A stretch of 64,000 nucleotides of DNA from Gammaproteobacteria bacterium (GTDB lineage Bacteria; Pseudomonadota; Gammaproteobacteria; Steroidobacterales; Steroidobacteraceae), in contig JANYHD010000021.1 in the NCBI GenBank assembly GCA_025359205.1, positions 1 through 64,000 on the forward strand. Direction: 5' to 3'. A program made the position numbers and the translations under genes. This document shows positions 25,839 to 38,951 of this stretch, one piece after another (the stretch's first letter is position 1; every line of letters begins with the position of its first letter). The notes under the pieces are model-generated. The model ran no database searches. It was not told the origin of the DNA and was given only the letters and a program-made list of their open reading frames with translations.

Positions 25839-27047
25839 ATGGAAGCACCCCCGATGCTGTTGATCCACAACGCCGACGTCTTTGCGCCCCACGCCCTGGG
25901 CCGCCGGAGCCTCCTCGTGGGCGGAGGCCGGATCCTGTGGGTGGGTGCAAGAGGCGAGCTGCCGTCATTGCCGGCGGCCCTCGCGGCCGGCAGCCGGACG
26001 ATCGACTTGCAGGGTGCGCGCCTGATCCCGGGCCTCATTGACGGCCACGTGCACGTCACCGGAGGCGGCGGCGAAGCGGGTTTTCGCACCCGCGTGCCGC
26101 CCCTGGCGCTCTCGCGCTTCAGCACCGCCGGCGTCACGACAGTCATAGGGCTGCTTGGGGCCGACGATATCGTCCGCAGCCCGGGCGAGCTGCTCGCCAC
26201 GCTTTACGCGCTGCGTGCAGAGGGACTCAATGCCTGGGGCCTCACCGGTGGCTACCACCTGCCGCCCGCGACGCTCACGGGCAGCGCACGATCTGACCTG
26301 GTGTACTTCGAGGCCCTGATCGGGATCGGCGAGGTGGCCATCAGCGATCACCGTTCCAGCCAGCCGACCGGCGATGAACTGATGCGGCTGGCCGCGGACG
26401 CGCATGTGGCTGGACTGATGACCAACAAGGCGGGCGTCTTGCACCTGCACCTGGGCGACGGGCCGCGGGGCCTGGAATTCGTGCGACGCGCTTTGGCCGA
26501 AACTGAGATTCCGGCGCGCGTATTCAATCCCACGCACGTCAACCGGCGCCGTGCCCTGTTCGAGGAAGCGATCGGGATCGCGCGCCGTGGTTGCACCGTG
26601 GATGTAACCGCTTTCCCGGTGGCCGAGGGCGAGGACGCCTGGTCCGCGGCGGAGGCGGTCGAACGCTACCTGGCCAGCGGTGCGCCGCCCGAGCGCATCA
26701 CCGTGAGTTCTGACGCCGGCGGCTCCCTCCCCTGCTTCGACACCGACGGACGTGTGTGCAGCATGGAGGTCGGGTCGGCGGGCGCGCTGCTCACCACGAT
26801 GCGCGAGCTGCTGGAGCGGGGACTCTCCCTCGCGCAGGCCCTGCCGCCTTTCACCAGCAACCCTGCCCGCCTGCTGCGCTTGGCTGGCAAGGGCACGATC
26901 AGCACCGGGGCCGACGCCGATTTGGTCGCGCTGGACGCGACAGGGCGGGCGCAAACCGTCATCATTCGCGGCACAATGCATGTGCTCGACGGGGAGCTGC
27001 TCCGGCGCGGCACTTTTGAAAACCAGGGCTCCAGAGGAGCGGTGTAG
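25839..27047 (+). CDS. iadA: Isoaspartyl dipeptidase
   Basis: Amidohydrolase-family beta-aspartyl dipeptidase, 402 residues (E. coli IadA 390). The ATG at 25839 is preferred; a second ATG 15 nt downstream starts MLLIHNADVF and is equally plausible. GLIDGHVHVTGGGGE carries the HxH metal ligands, FNPTHVNRR the later His, and VSSDAGG the catalytic Asp. It is the first gene of the cyanophycin locus and would split the beta-Asp-Arg dipeptides released by cyanophycinase. Divergent from the GlxA-type regulator. Confidence 0.92.
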   Translation: MEAPPMLLIHNADVFAPHALGRRSLLVGGGRILWVGARGELPSLPAALAAGSRTIDLQGARLIPGLIDGHVHVTGGGGEAGFRTRVPPLALSRFSTAGVTTVIGLLGADDIVRSPGELLATLYALRAEGLNAWGLTGGYHLPPATLTGSARSDLVYFEALIGIGEVAISDHRSSQPTGDELMRLAADAHVAGLMTNKAGVLHLHLGDGPRGLEFVRRALAETEIPARVFNPTHVNRRRALFEEAIGIARRGCTVDVTAFPVAEGEDAWSAAEAVERYLASGAPPERITVSSDAGGSLPCFDTDGRVCSMEVGSAGALLTTMRELLERGLSLAQALPPFTSNPARLLRLAGKGTISTGADADLVALDATGRAQTVIIRGTMHVLDGELLRRGTFENQGSRGAV

Positions 27048-27049
27048 GG

Positions 27050-27889
27050 ATGCCCAGCAAGATTCCCGAAGGTGCAACGCGCGGCTGGATCGTGCCGATC
27101 GGCGGCGCCGAGAACAAGGAGAACGACCGCCATATCCTCGAGCGCTTCGTGCGCGTGTCCGGTGGCCACGACGCCAACATCGTCGTGATCCCCACCGCGA
27201 GCCGCATGCACGAGACTGGGCCGCGTTACGAGAAGCTGTTCACGGAGCTGGGCGCCGCGCAGGTGGCGACCATGGATTTTGACACGCGGCGTGATTGCCA
27301 GGAATCCGGCCGATTGCGGCGCTTGGAGGAAGCCACCGGTATCTTCTTCACGGGCGGCAACCAGCTGCGCCTCACGACGCTTCTAGGCGGCACGCCGGTT
27401 GCGAAGATGATCCGCACGCGCAATGCCAGCGGTGTCGCGGTCGGCGGCACCAGTGCCGGCGCGAGCATCCTGAGCGAACACATGATTGCCTTCGGCGACG
27501 AGGGATCCGCGGTGGTCTCGGGCAGCGTGCGGCTGGCGCCGGGCCTCGGGCTCACCAACCGCTTCATCATCGACCAGCACTTTCGCCAGCGCGACCGCCT
27601 GGGAAGATTGATAACCGCTCTGGCGTACAACCCGTTCGCCATCGGTATTGGGCTCGATGAGGACACGGGCGCCTTCATCGGTCCGGACGAAACCATCGAG
27701 GTTGAAGGGAGCGGTGGCGTCACCGTGGTCGATGCTTCGGAAGTCACCTATTCGTCGATCAGCGAAGTCTCCGAAGGGCAACCGGTGTGCATGCTGGGCC
27801 TGCGCGTGCACATCCTGACCACCGGTGCGACCTTCAACTTGCACACGCGGCTTGCGGAAGCAGCCGGACTGGCCCGCAGCAAAGAATAA
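27050..27889 (+). CDS. cphB: Cyanophycinase
   Basis: Serine exopeptidase (family S51) cleaving cyanophycin to beta-Asp-Arg dipeptides, 279 residues. The nucleophile Ser135 lies in GGTSAG (132-137), with FTGGNQLRL upstream and FRQRDRLGRL downstream, typical of CphB. The gene begins 2 nt after iadA and precedes cphA by 32 nt, an operon of degradation and synthesis. Confidence 0.93.
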   Translation: MPSKIPEGATRGWIVPIGGAENKENDRHILERFVRVSGGHDANIVVIPTASRMHETGPRYEKLFTELGAAQVATMDFDTRRDCQESGRLRRLEEATGIFFTGGNQLRLTTLLGGTPVAKMIRTRNASGVAVGGTSAGASILSEHMIAFGDEGSAVVSGSVRLAPGLGLTNRFIIDQHFRQRDRLGRLITALAYNPFAIGIGLDEDTGAFIGPDETIEVEGSGGVTVVDASEVTYSSISEVSEGQPVCMLGLRVHILTTGATFNLHTRLAEAAGLARSKE

Positions 27890-27921
27890 GCCCGTAGAAC
27901 AAGACTTAAGGAAAGGCAATC

Positions 27922-30744
27922 GTGCGCATCCTGGATCGATCGGTGTACGTCGGCCCCTCGCTGTACGCGCATTTTCCCGTCATCCGTCTCGAGCTCGACC
28001 TCGGGGAACTGGAGGCCTGGCCCACGGCACGGCTGGGCAGCGCCTACATCGACGCGCTGGCCGCGGCCCTGCCGGGACTCGCCGAGCACGGCTGTTCCTA
28101 CAAGGAGGCCGGAGGCTTCTACCGGCGCATGCGTGAAGATGAAGGCACCTGGCTCGGCCATGTGCTTGAGCACGTTGCCATTGAACTGCAGAACATGGCG
28201 GGCGAGGAAGTCACTTTCGGCAAGACGCGAGGCGCCGGGCCGCCGGGCGTGTACACCGTGGTCTACGAGTACGAGCAGCGCGATGAAGGCATCGCGGCCG
28301 GCGATCTGGGCCTGCGGCTGCTGTGCTCGCTGCTGCCCGAGGCGATCCGTCCAGCGGGATCGGTGCCGCAGGGTTGGAGCTGGCCCGTGGCCCGCGATGA
28401 GTTCATCCGCTTCGCGCAGCGGCGTGCGCTCGGCCCGTCGACCGCTTCGCTGGTGCGCGCCGCCAAGGACCGCGGCATTCCCTGGCTACGCCTGAACGAC
28501 CAGTCGCTGGTGCAGCTCGGCCACGGCAAGTACCAGCAACGCATCCAGGCCACCGTGACCGGTCGCACACCGCACATTGCGGTCGAGCTCGCCAGCGACA
28601 AAGAGGAGACCAACAAGATCCTCGCCACGCTCGGCCTGCCGGTGCCGAAACAGGAACTGGTGCAGAGCGAGGGCCAGGCCGTGCGCGCGGCGCGGCGCAT
28701 CGGCTTTCCGGTGGTCACCAAGCCCTACAACGGCAACCATGGCCGCGGCATCTCGATCCGTCTCACCACGGATTCCGAAGTGGCGCAGGGCTTCCTGGTG
28801 GCGCGCGAGCATTCACGCTCGGTCATCGTCGAGACCTTCCTCGAGGGCGACGACCACCGGCTGCTGGTCGTGAACGGTGAGCTGGTGGCGGCCACGCGCC
28901 GCACGCCCGGTCACGTCGTCGGCGACGGTGCGCACGACATCACGCAACTGATCGACAGCGTCAATCAGGACCCGCGCCGCGGCGTCGGGCACGAAAAGGT
29001 GCTAACCCGCCTGGAACTCGACGCGCAGGCGCAGACGATGCTCGAGCGCGCGGACCTCAAGCCCGATTCCGTGCCGGCGGCCGGTCAGATCGTTTATCTG
29101 CGTTCAACGGCGAACCTGTCCACCGGCGGCACCGCCACGGACGTGACGGATGTCATACACCCCGACAATCGCGAGATGGCCGAGCGGGCCGTGCGCGCCA
29201 TCGGGCTGGATGTCGGCGGCGTTGACTTCCTCTCGAAGAACATCACGGAGAGTTACCGCAAGATCGGCGGCGGCATCTGCGAAGTGAACGCGGCGCCCGG
29301 CTTCCGCATGCACGTCGCGCCGAGCGAAGGCACGCCGCGTGAGGTGGCGGTTCCGGTGATCGAGATGCTGTTTCCGCCGGGTGCGCCCTCGCGGGTGCCA
29401 ATCGCCGCCGTCACCGGCACCAACGGCAAAACCACCACTGCGCGCATGCTGGCGCACATCTGCAAGATGGCAGGCTTTACGCCTGGATTGACCACGACCG
29501 ATGGCGTCTACATCAACGGTCAGCGCACCGTACAGGGCGACATGACCGGGCCGGTCTCGGCGCGCATGGTGCTGGCGGATCCGCAGATCGACATCGCGGT
29601 GCTCGAGACCGCGCGCGGCGGTCTGCTGCGCGCCGGCATGGGCGTGAACGAAGTGAACGTCGGCGCCGTGCTCAACGTGCAGGCCGACCATCTCGGACTC
29701 AAGGGCATCGACACGCTCGAGCAGCTCGCGGAGGTCAAGCGCGTGGTCGTGGAAGTTGCCACTGACTGCGCGGTGCTCAATGCCGACGATCCGCTGGTGT
29801 TGAAAATGTCGGGCTATACCGAGGCCAAGAACATCTGCTACGTCACCGTCAATCCGCATCACACGCTGGTGCGCGAGCATATCCGGGCCGGCGGCCGCGC
29901 CTGTGCGCTTGAGGAAGGCGTCAACGGCCAGATGATCGCGCTCTATGACCGGGGCAGCCAGATCCCGCTGCTGTGGACGCACCTGATACCGGCCACGCTC
30001 GAAGGCCGCGCGATGCACAACGTGCAGAATGCGATGTTCGCGGCGGCGATGGCATTTTCGCTCGGCATCAAGCTCGATGCAATACGCCAGGGCCTGCGCA
30101 CTTTCGATTCGACCTTCTTCCAGGCGCCCGGGCGCATGAACGTGTTCAATGAACACCCATTCAAGGTGCTGTTCGACTACGGCCACAATGCGCATGCGGT
30201 GGCGGCCATGGCGAGCCTCGCGCAGCAGCTCGACGTGGCGGGCCGGCGCATCGTGGTGCTGGCCGGCCCCGGTGACCGGCGCGACGAGGACCTGGTGGCT
30301 ATCGCGCAGGCGGTCGCCGGGCGTTTCGATCACTACATCTGCCGGCGCGATGACAACCTGCGCGATCGCGCCCCTGACGAAGTGCCGCGCATCATGTCCA
30401 AGACACTGCAAGCCTCCGGCGTGCCCGCCGACGCCATAACGGTGATCCCGGATGAGCAGGAAGCGATCGAGGCGGCGCTGCGCATGGGTGCGCCCGGTGA
30501 CCTGTTGCTGGTGTTCGCCGATGCGCTGGTGCGCTCCTGGAAACAGATCACCAAGTTTAAACCCGCTGGTGCGCCGCCGGCGCGCGCGGCGACACCACTC
30601 GCGAGCCTGGGCGATGAGTCGGCTGTCCCGGCCGTGGGAGCGCCCGTGCCACCCAGCCCGGAAGCTGCCGCGGCCGATTTCAGCCTCGAGGGCCTGATCC
30701 GCGATGAACGTGGCGTACGGCTCGCGCCGGAGATCGAAGACTGA
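27922..30744 (+). CDS. cphA: Cyanophycin synthetase
   Basis: Non-ribosomal polymerase making multi-L-arginyl-poly-L-aspartate, 940 residues (cyanobacterial enzymes about 875-900). GTG start with AAGGAAAG upstream. N-terminal domain about 1-160, ATP-grasp domain about 210-490 (adds Asp to the backbone; TKPYNGNHGRGIS and CEVNAAPGFRMH), then a Mur-ligase domain (adds Arg) with the phosphate loop TGTNGKTTT near residues 498-506 and ETARGGLLRAG. A Pro/Ala-rich C-terminal extension of about 60 residues is beyond the usual end. Confidence 0.93.
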   Translation: MRILDRSVYVGPSLYAHFPVIRLELDLGELEAWPTARLGSAYIDALAAALPGLAEHGCSYKEAGGFYRRMREDEGTWLGHVLEHVAIELQNMAGEEVTFGKTRGAGPPGVYTVVYEYEQRDEGIAAGDLGLRLLCSLLPEAIRPAGSVPQGWSWPVARDEFIRFAQRRALGPSTASLVRAAKDRGIPWLRLNDQSLVQLGHGKYQQRIQATVTGRTPHIAVELASDKEETNKILATLGLPVPKQELVQSEGQAVRAARRIGFPVVTKPYNGNHGRGISIRLTTDSEVAQGFLVAREHSRSVIVETFLEGDDHRLLVVNGELVAATRRTPGHVVGDGAHDITQLIDSVNQDPRRGVGHEKVLTRLELDAQAQTMLERADLKPDSVPAAGQIVYLRSTANLSTGGTATDVTDVIHPDNREMAERAVRAIGLDVGGVDFLSKNITESYRKIGGGICEVNAAPGFRMHVAPSEGTPREVAVPVIEMLFPPGAPSRVPIAAVTGTNGKTTTARMLAHICKMAGFTPGLTTTDGVYINGQRTVQGDMTGPVSARMVLADPQIDIAVLETARGGLLRAGMGVNEVNVGAVLNVQADHLGLKGIDTLEQLAEVKRVVVEVATDCAVLNADDPLVLKMSGYTEAKNICYVTVNPHHTLVREHIRAGGRACALEEGVNGQMIALYDRGSQIPLLWTHLIPATLEGRAMHNVQNAMFAAAMAFSLGIKLDAIRQGLRTFDSTFFQAPGRMNVFNEHPFKVLFDYGHNAHAVAAMASLAQQLDVAGRRIVVLAGPGDRRDEDLVAIAQAVAGRFDHYICRRDDNLRDRAPDEVPRIMSKTLQASGVPADAITVIPDEQEAIEAALRMGAPGDLLLVFADALVRSWKQITKFKPAGAPPARAATPLASLGDESAVPAVGAPVPPSPEAAAADFSLEGLIRDERGVRLAPEIED

Positions 30745-30758
30745 ACCACCCGAGCGCG

Positions 30759-32549
30759 TTGCCCTATGATGATTCGCGGCGGCTGACCGGCGCCAATCTG
30801 TTCTTTGCACGCACTGGCGCGGTGCTCGAATTGGCGGGCATCGCCCTTGACGACGAACTGCTGCGGGGCTGGCGCGCGCGCGTCGATCGGGCACGAGCGC
30901 ATCTGCGCTGGTCCGAAACTGAAGCGGTAGTGCGGCGCCATGCCACCGGCGCCTCGCTGGCGCTGGCCGCGCCCTGCGACCTGCTGTTCCTGGCAACCGA
31001 GATCAATGAGTGGGCACTGTGCGCGACGCTGCAGCAGCGCGAGCCCGAACGCTGGCGCGCGCTGGCCGGGGACATGCTGGCGGCCGCGCTGGCCGATGCG
31101 GCCGACCCGGCCACCGTGCTATCGCCAGTACTGGATGAGCCTGCAGCCATGGCGCGTTTCGATCTGCTGGCCACGCGTGAGACGCGTCCCGCGCTGCGCG
31201 CACTGTTGGCACAGGCCGACTCACTCGACTTGCCGCATCTGCTCGATGACACCGAGCTGACGCTGGGCACGGGCGCGGGCGGCCGCACCTATGAGCTCGC
31301 CGCGCTGCCCGCTGCAGAAGATATTCCATGGCTGGATTTGCACGGCATCCCGACCGTGCTCGTGACTGGATCGAACGGCAAGACCACCACGGTGCGGTTC
31401 CTGGCCGCTTGCGCGCGCGCGCATGGCTGGCGCGTGGGGTACAACTGCACCGACGGGGTGTTCGTCGATGACGAAGCTCTCGCCAGCGGTGATTATTCGG
31501 GTCCCGCGGGCACGCGACGCGTGCTGCGCGAACGCCGTACCGAAACCGCGATCCTGGAAACGGCGCGCGGTGGCATCCTGCGGCGCGGCGTGGCCGTTTC
31601 GCACGCGGATGTGGCCGTGGTCACCAACATCAGCGCCGATCATTTCGGCGAATACGGCATCCACGACCTGGCCGGTCTCGCCGACGTGAAACTCACAGTG
31701 GGCGCACTCATTAATGGCAAAGGTCTGCTGGTGCTGAACGCTGACGACCCGCAGCTGCGCGTAAAGGCAGCGGGTTTGGCACAACGCTTTCCGAAAGGTC
31801 CGCGTCAAGGCTGGTTTGCGCTCGACGCCGCGTCGCCAGCGCTCCAGGCCTACCAGGCGGCCGGCGCCCCGACCTGCGGCGTACGCGCCGGGCGTCTATG
31901 CCTGCAGTGGGCCGGGAGCACCCATGATCTGGGCGCGGTTGATGCGATGCCGCTGACCATCGGCGGCTCGGCCGGCTATAACATAGCCAATCTCGCGGGC
32001 GCTGCGTTGGCCGCGACTGCACTCGGCATAGCGCCGGCGACCATCACGGCAGTCGCGACGCGCTTCGGCACTGATCCGGCCGACAATCGCGGCCGCCTCA
32101 TGCGCTACGACTACGCGGGGGCACAGGTGCTGGTGGACTACGCCCACAATCCCGAAGGGCTGCGGGGGCTCCTGCAGGTGGCCGTGCATCTGCAACAGCG
32201 CAGTGGTGGCCGCATGGGCCTGCTGCTCGGACATGCGGGCAATCGCCAGGACGCGGACATCGAAGAGCTCGCGGGCGTCGCCGCCAGCTTTCGTCCCGAC
32301 TTCGTGGTCGTCAAGGAAAACGAGGCGCACCTGCGTGGCCGCGCGCCGGGCGAGATCCCGCGCATCATCCGTGCTGCTTTATTGCGCCATGGCCTGACGA
32401 CGCAGGCACTGGAGATGCGCGACACCGAACTCGACGCGGCCCGCTGCGCGCTGGCCTGGGCGCGGCCGGGCGACGTGCTGGCGCTCCCCGTGCACTCGCA
32501 GTCCGCACGCGCCGCCGTGCTCGAGCTGTTGCGCTCGGCGCCGGATTGA
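30759..32549 (+). CDS. CphA-like Mur ligase lacking the ATP-grasp domain
   Basis: 596 residues from a TTG 14 nt after the cphA stop. The N-terminal 190 residues are unlike ATP-grasp and carry no recognised motif. The rest is a Mur ligase: TGSNGKTTT near residue 203, LETARGGILRRG, ISADHFGEYG and VDYAHNPEGLRG, each with a counterpart in the Mur half of the neighbouring CphA. So it looks like an independent amino-acid ligase derived from the Arg-adding half of a cyanophycin synthetase. Second CphA-like genes next to cphA are known in other Proteobacteria. Whether it makes polymer, a dipeptide, or assists CphA is unknown. Confidence 0.82.
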   Translation: MPYDDSRRLTGANLFFARTGAVLELAGIALDDELLRGWRARVDRARAHLRWSETEAVVRRHATGASLALAAPCDLLFLATEINEWALCATLQQREPERWRALAGDMLAAALADAADPATVLSPVLDEPAAMARFDLLATRETRPALRALLAQADSLDLPHLLDDTELTLGTGAGGRTYELAALPAAEDIPWLDLHGIPTVLVTGSNGKTTTVRFLAACARAHGWRVGYNCTDGVFVDDEALASGDYSGPAGTRRVLRERRTETAILETARGGILRRGVAVSHADVAVVTNISADHFGEYGIHDLAGLADVKLTVGALINGKGLLVLNADDPQLRVKAAGLAQRFPKGPRQGWFALDAASPALQAYQAAGAPTCGVRAGRLCLQWAGSTHDLGAVDAMPLTIGGSAGYNIANLAGAALAATALGIAPATITAVATRFGTDPADNRGRLMRYDYAGAQVLVDYAHNPEGLRGLLQVAVHLQQRSGGRMGLLLGHAGNRQDADIEELAGVAASFRPDFVVVKENEAHLRGRAPGEIPRIIRAALLRHGLTTQALEMRDTELDAARCALAWARPGDVLALPVHSQSARAAVLELLRSAPD

Positions 32550-32552
32550 GGC

Positions 32553-35386
<2,834 letters not shown>

Positions 35387-35394
35387 GGGGATGC

Positions 35395-38300
35395 CTAGAC
35401 CGCCGCGAGCCGCACGGCCGCGTCGACGTCGACCGACACCAGGCGCGACACCCCCGGCTCGTTCATCGTCACGCCCAGCAGCTGCGAGGCCATTTCCATC
35501 GTGGTCTTGTTGTGCGTGATGAAGATGAACTGCACCCGACCGGACATCTCGCGCACGATGTCGCAGAAGCGGGCGACGTTGTGCTCGTCCAGCGGCGCAT
35601 CGACCTCGTCGAGCAGGCAGAAAGGCGCCGGGTTCAAATCGAAGATCGAGAACACGAGCGCCACTGCGGTCAGGGCCTTCTCCCCACCCGAAAGCTGTGA
35701 AATCGAGCTATTGCGCTTGCCGGGCGGGCGCGCCATGACGGCCACGCCGGCCGCGAGCGGATCATCGCCCACCAGTTCCAGGTAGGCGTGTCCACCGCCA
35801 AACAGGCGCGGAAATTTCTCCTTGAGTCCGGCGTTGACCCGGTTGAAGGTGTCTTCGAAGCGCGCCCGTGTTTCCTTGTCCATGCGCTTCATGGCATCTT
35901 CCAGCGTCGTGAGCGCGTCGCTGACGTCGGTATATTGCCGGTCAAGGTAGGTTTTGCGCTCAGTCTGCTGCTGTAGTTCCTCGATTGCGGCCAGGTTGAC
36001 CGAGCCGAGCCTCTCGATGTCGGCGCGCACTTCCGCCAGCCGCGTTTCCCAATCGGCGACTGCGGCATCCGCAGCCAGCGTGGCCGTGATTTCCGCCAGC
36101 TCGAAGCGCGTCTCGGCGAACTGTTCGGCCAGCGACTCGCGCCGTACGCGCGACTCCTGCGCCTGCATGCGCGCCACGTCCATCGCCTGGCGGGCAACGT
36201 TGACACGCTGCTCGGCGCCGAGGCGGCGCTGATCGAGCGTGCGCATTTCCAGGTCCGCGTCTTCGAGCGCCTGGCGTGCATTGCCCAGATCGGCTTCCAC
36301 TTCCAACCTGCGATCGAGCGCGGCCTGCAAGCGCGCCTGCAGTTCGTGGATCGGCGCGTCGCCATCGGCCAGCGCAGCGCTCAGCGCCGCGTGCTTCTGC
36401 ACCAGCTGCGCGCGCTGTTCGAGCAGCCGTGCGGCGGTCTCCTGCATCGTTTCGAGCGTGGAGCGTCGGCTCTCGTTGCGGATCATTACTTCGCGGAGCG
36501 CGAGCTGCGCCGACTGCGCGGTGGCGCGGGCGCCATTGGTCCGGTCGCGATGCTGTTCGCGTTCGTCGGTCAACAGCGGCAGCTGGAGGTCCAGTTGCTG
36601 CAGCTGTGCGATGGCTGCATCGTACGCGGCGCGCGCCTGCGCCATGCCAGCGCGCGCACGCGCCAGCTCGGATGCCACCTCGTCACGATCGCCTTCCAGC
36701 CGCAGCCGGCGCAGCTGTGCCTCATCGAGCCGCGCCTGCATGCCACCGAGCTGGCCACGCAGTTCACCGTGCTCGCGATGCGCGCTCTGTATCTGTGCCT
36801 GTGCCGCGTCACGCGCGCGCTCGACTTCCTGCGCCTGCGCCCGCAGCGCCGCCAGCCCCGCCTCGGCCGCCTGCAAGCCTGCCGCGGCGGCCTCGCTGTC
36901 GCGGGCCAGCACCTTCAGCCGCTGCGCACGCTCGAGCACGCCGGCGTGCGGGTCGCCGCCGCGTCGGAGCCGCAACCAATCACGCCCCAGCCATTCACCG
37001 GTTGGCGTGACCAGCGAGTCGCCCAGTTGCAAGTGACGCCGTTCACGCAGGGCCTGCGCCAGCGTGTCGCAGGTGTGTACCCGCGCCAGCATGGCGAGGG
37101 CTGCTTCCGGCCCCTGGGCCCGCGCCGCCAGCGTGCCGGCACTGCCGGTGGCGCCGGCGCCGGCCGTTTCCAGGAACGAAATCGTGCCACGTTCGAGCCG
37201 CTGCAGCTCGTCACCGAGCTGGTCGAGGTCGCTCACGCAGACGGCCTCGAGGTAATCGCCGAGCACGGTCTCGACGGCGTGTTCCCAGCCCGCCTCGACC
37301 ACCAGCGCGGCCGCGACGCGCGTGGGCGCGCCGGCCCCTGAGCGCTTGCCAAAGCCCTCGAGCCAGGCCGCCGCGGACGGATCCTTCTCACCGAGCGCCG
37401 CCTGCTGCAGGGCTTCGAGCGACATGAGTTCCGCGCGCGCGCGGTCACGCCGCGTGCGCAGCTCCTCGAGCTGCCGTTCGCTGTCATACTGCTGGCCACG
37501 CAGCTGCTGCGCATCGGCCAGCAGCGCCGCGAGGCGCGCCTCGAGCGCGAGCGCCTGCTGCGCGGCGGCTGTTTCCCGCTGCTGTAGTTCATCGAGGGCC
37601 GTACCGGCCTGCTGTCGACCGACATTCTCATGCTCGAGTGCGACGCGATCGGATTGCGCCTGCAGGCGCAACAGCTGCCCATCGAGTTGCTCGATGCGCG
37701 CCGCTTCGACGCCACTGCCCTGGCGAGCGGCGCCCAGCTCGCGATTGAAGTTTTCCCAGCGCTCCTGCCAGGCAGAAAACTGCGCCTCAGCGGACTCCAG
37801 GGCCTGTGCGCCCGCCAGCTCAGCGGCCTGGAGGGTGGCGAGTTCCGGGGCCAGCGCCACGATTTCGGCCTGCAACTGCGCCACGCGCTCCTGGTCGGTG
37901 ACGATCTGTGCGCCCACCTCAGCCAATGTCGCCGAAGTTTCCGTCAGCTCCTGCCGGTGCCGGCTGCGCAGTTCACTGGTGTAGCGGATGTTCTCTTCGG
38001 TGCGGGTGACCTCGGCTCCCAGCTCGTAGTAGCGCGCCTGCACGACGCCGAGCGCCGCGCCCAGCTCACCGTGGAACTCGCGCTGCTTCTCGAGGGCCGC
38101 CTCGCAGGAACGCTGCTCAGCCAGTTCCTGCTGCAGGACCAGATCGGCCGCGCGCGTCGCGGCATCCTGCATCGCGGCGCCACCGTCGAGCTCGCGCATG
38201 CGCAGCGCCAGCAGCTCCGCAGTCTGCGTGCGTTCACGGCTGCGCAGGTCCTGGTAACGGCGCGCCGTGGCGGCCTGGCGCTGCAGGTGACGGATCTGCT

Positions 38301-38907
38301 TGTCGACTTCGTCGCGCAGGTCCTGCACGCGCGCCAGGTTCTCACGCGTGTCGGCGATGCGCCCCTCAGTCTCGCGGCGGCGTTCCTTGTAGAGGGAAAT
38401 GCCGGCGGCTTCCTCGATGAAGGCGCGCATGTCATCGGCGCGCGCCTCGATGACCCGCGAGATCATGCCCTGTTCAATGATGGCGTAGCTGCGTGAACCG
38501 AGGCCCGTGCCCAGGAACAACTGCGTGATGTCCTTGCGGCGGCAGCGCCCGCCGTTGATGAAATAGCTGGAGCTCCCATCGCGCGCCACCACGCGCTTGA
38601 GTGAAACTTCACTGTAGCCGGCGTAGGCGCCGCCGATCTTGCCGTCGGCATTGTCGAACACCAGTTCGACCGAAGCGGTACCGATGGCCTGGCGCGAACT
38701 CGAACCGTTGAAAATGACGTCCGCCATCGACTCGCCGCGCAGGTGCCGCGCCGACAACTCGCCCATCACCCAGCGCACGGCGTCGATGACGTTGGATTTG
38801 CCGCAGCCGTTCGGGCCCACCACGCCGGTGAGATTGCTCGGCAGCTGCACCGTGGTCGGATCGACAAAGGACTTGAAGCCGGCGAGTCGGATCTTGCTCA
38901 GTCGCAT
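35395..38907 (-). CDS. smc: Chromosome segregation ATPase SMC
   Basis: 1170 residues. Walker A GPNGCGKSN near residues 32-40, long coiled coils on either side of a hinge at about 510-650, the signature LSGGEKALTAVAL near residue 1075, and the DEVDAPLDEHN Walker B/D-loop. It organises newly replicated DNA with ScpA/ScpB, which are not in the window. Lies upstream of zipA by 8 nt. Confidence 0.97.
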   Translation of the reverse strand: MRLSKIRLAGFKSFVDPTTVQLPSNLTGVVGPNGCGKSNVIDAVRWVMGELSARHLRGESMADVIFNGSSSRQAIGTASVELVFDNADGKIGGAYAGYSEVSLKRVVARDGSSSYFINGGRCRRKDITQLFLGTGLGSRSYAIIEQGMISRVIEARADDMRAFIEEAAGISLYKERRRETEGRIADTRENLARVQDLRDEVDKQIRHLQRQAATARRYQDLRSRERTQTAELLALRMRELDGGAAMQDAATRAADLVLQQELAEQRSCEAALEKQREFHGELGAALGVVQARYYELGAEVTRTEENIRYTSELRSRHRQELTETSATLAEVGAQIVTDQERVAQLQAEIVALAPELATLQAAELAGAQALESAEAQFSAWQERWENFNRELGAARQGSGVEAARIEQLDGQLLRLQAQSDRVALEHENVGRQQAGTALDELQQRETAAAQQALALEARLAALLADAQQLRGQQYDSERQLEELRTRRDRARAELMSLEALQQAALGEKDPSAAAWLEGFGKRSGAGAPTRVAAALVVEAGWEHAVETVLGDYLEAVCVSDLDQLGDELQRLERGTISFLETAGAGATGSAGTLAARAQGPEAALAMLARVHTCDTLAQALRERRHLQLGDSLVTPTGEWLGRDWLRLRRGGDPHAGVLERAQRLKVLARDSEAAAAGLQAAEAGLAALRAQAQEVERARDAAQAQIQSAHREHGELRGQLGGMQARLDEAQLRRLRLEGDRDEVASELARARAGMAQARAAYDAAIAQLQQLDLQLPLLTDEREQHRDRTNGARATAQSAQLALREVMIRNESRRSTLETMQETAARLLEQRAQLVQKHAALSAALADGDAPIHELQARLQAALDRRLEVEADLGNARQALEDADLEMRTLDQRRLGAEQRVNVARQAMDVARMQAQESRVRRESLAEQFAETRFELAEITATLAADAAVADWETRLAEVRADIERLGSVNLAAIEELQQQTERKTYLDRQYTDVSDALTTLEDAMKRMDKETRARFEDTFNRVNAGLKEKFPRLFGGGHAYLELVGDDPLAAGVAVMARPPGKRNSSISQLSGGEKALTAVALVFSIFDLNPAPFCLLDEVDAPLDEHNVARFCDIVREMSGRVQFIFITHNKTTMEMASQLLGVTMNEPGVSRLVSVDVDAAVRLAAV

Positions 38908-38951
38908 CAGGATTCCCGTAAATGCAGGAGGGTGCGGCGGCCCGCAGCGGT

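Noticed and set aside
29104-30996. 630-residue minus-strand open frame opposite cphA
   Set aside because: Low-complexity Arg/His/Gly-rich translation antisense to a clear cyanophycin synthetase; a GC-bias shadow.
35395-38907. Several plus-strand frames of 90-330 residues opposite smc
   Set aside because: All are Ala/Arg/Ser-rich antisense reads of the coiled coils without start signals.
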